Below are positions 32,850 through 33,613 of a stretch of 33,613 nt of DNA, piece by piece. Position 1 is the first letter of the stretch. Each line of letters starts with the position of its first letter. A model generated the notes under the pieces. That model searched no databases. It had not been told where the DNA came from and saw only the letters and a list, made by a program, of their open reading frames with translations. Origin of the DNA: Candidatus Krumholzibacteriia bacterium (lineage in GTDB: Bacteria; Krumholzibacteriota; Krumholzibacteriia; Krumholzibacteriales; Krumholzibacteriaceae). The stretch is taken from the NCBI GenBank assembly GCA_025453655.1, contig JALOPX010000042.1, positions 1 to 33,613 of the forward strand, in the 5' to 3' direction. A program made the position numbers and the translations under genes.

Positions 32850-33613
32850 ATGATCAGGATGATTCTGCTCGCCTTCGCGATCGGCGCCTTCACGGCACCC
32901 GGAATTTCAATTTCAGCCCCCGCGAACGTTTCAGAGGGGGAAAGGCTTGCTATAGAAGCGGTACAGCAGGCGATCGAGATGAAGGGGTACGGGTGGACGG
33001 CCGGGAAGACCTCCCTTTCCTCCCTTTCGGACGAGGAGTTTCTCGCGCTTTGCGGAACCGTCGTGCCGCCGGAAGTCGAAAAGAGATTCTCCGGCCTGGA
33101 CACGAGGCAATATTCGACGAAGTCGCCGGGGACTGCCCCGTCGAGCTGGGACTGGCGCGACTTCGGCATGGTTTCGTCGGTCAAGGACCAGGACGGCTGC
33201 GGCAGTTGCTGGGATTTTGCCGCCATAGGCGCGCTCGAGGCGGTCCTGCTTCAGAACGAGGGAATCGAATATGATCTGTCCGAACAACAGATACTTTCCT
33301 GCAGGACCGGGGGGACCGGATGCGACGGAGGATGGTACAGCTGGGCCTGGCAGTATATAAGGGAAAACGGGGCTGTGACCGAGGCCTGCATGCCCTACCA
33401 GGCGAATGACGGCATACCCTGCGCCGATCACCTCTGCGCCAGGGTGGCTTCGACCGGCGGCTGGATCGACGTGGCGAACGACGTGGACGCGATCAAGCAG
33501 GAAGTGATGATATCCCCCGTCGCCACGACCTTTACGGTGTACAATGATTTCAGGTACTACACTGGGGGATGCTACGAACACGCCGACGAGGCGGCCATCA
33601 ACCACGCGGTCGT
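32850..33613 (+). CDS. Secreted papain-family (C1) cysteine protease, 3' partial
   Basis: At least 254 residues, running off the window end. The ATG at 32850 has AAGGAG five bases before it; an ATG at 32845 meets a stop after one codon. A signal peptide covers about 1-23 (ISISA). A short pro-segment (about 28-98) contains MKGYGWTAGKTSLSSLSDEEFLALCG, as in bacterial and archaeal C1 proteases. The mature domain begins near WDWRD. The oxyanion glutamine Q114 and catalytic C120 lie in KDQDGCGSCWDF, followed by SEQQILSC and a GCDGGW segment. The catalytic histidine is H252 (AINHAV), two codons before the edge. The asparagine lies beyond the window. Extra cysteines suggest disulphides, so the enzyme should work outside the cytoplasm. 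Confidence 0.93.
   Translation, partial: MIRMILLAFAIGAFTAPGISISAPANVSEGERLAIEAVQQAIEMKGYGWTAGKTSLSSLSDEEFLALCGTVVPPEVEKRFSGLDTRQYSTKSPGTAPSSWDWRDFGMVSSVKDQDGCGSCWDFAAIGALEAVLLQNEGIEYDLSEQQILSCRTGGTGCDGGWYSWAWQYIRENGAVTEACMPYQANDGIPCADHLCARVASTGGWIDVANDVDAIKQEVMISPVATTFTVYNDFRYYTGGCYEHADEAAINHAV

Noticed and set aside
1-33613. tRNA, rRNA, CRISPR, IS or prophage genes
   Set aside because: No cloverleaf, rRNA block, regular repeat-spacer array, transposase or integrase was seen on either strand by reading. Codon use looks even across the window.

Overview
The window looks like chromosome from a high-GC, diderm (Gram-negative type) bacterium. The envelope content points to the FCB side of the tree (lineages such as Krumholzibacteriota or Eisenbacteria). 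The signs are a lamin-tail/FlgD-Ig surface protein, beta-barrel-like secreted proteins, RND pumps, lipoproteins with lipoboxes, NEW3-domain proteins and a secreted papain-type protease. This placement is inferred from gene content only. No rRNA, tRNA, CRISPR array, IS element or phage gene was recognised.

Layout. 1-3048: three secreted or surface proteins chained by ATGA overlaps. 3096-4634: a 512-aa helical protein of unknown function. 4751-8200: a good promoter, a class I aminotransferase, a carbamate kinase broken by an internal deletion, and a LarA-type nickel-dependent racemase. 8195-15605 (minus): an efflux operon of one membrane fusion protein and two different RND pumps, with its own promoter and a predicted leader of about 315 nt. 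15983-16741 (minus): a DDAH-type hydrolase whose promoter spacer holds a perfect palindrome. 16869-18074: a Tat-type ferredoxin-linked aldo/keto reductase with a doubtful start. 18237-22253: purD, purE, a TsaC-type gene, an NTF2-like lipoprotein and an alkaline phosphatase lipoprotein, closely packed. 22321-24746 (minus): an OmpR-type regulator and histidine kinase. 24886-30668: a PDZ lipoprotein, a membrane-anchored NEW3 protein, an ABC ATPase and two paralogous ABC-2 permeases. 30771-32258: a secreted alpha/beta hydrolase. 32343-32752: an XRE regulator with a tiny membrane protein. 32850 to the end: a papain-family protease cut by the window edge.

How the genes fit together. The strongest candidate for an undescribed system is 22321-30668. 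A two-component system lies divergent from an ABC exporter operon, and the shared spacer holds three TAACA boxes at exact 10-bp spacing. The operon's NEW3 protein begins with a helical hairpin that resembles the hairpin of membrane fusion proteins, including an R-x3-I-x6-S pattern close to the TolC-docking motif. That suggests an envelope-spanning ABC machine with an unusual adaptor. The second point of interest is the efflux operon with its long, hairpin-rich leader. The third is the carbamate kinase, which has lost the segment that forms the active-site lid.
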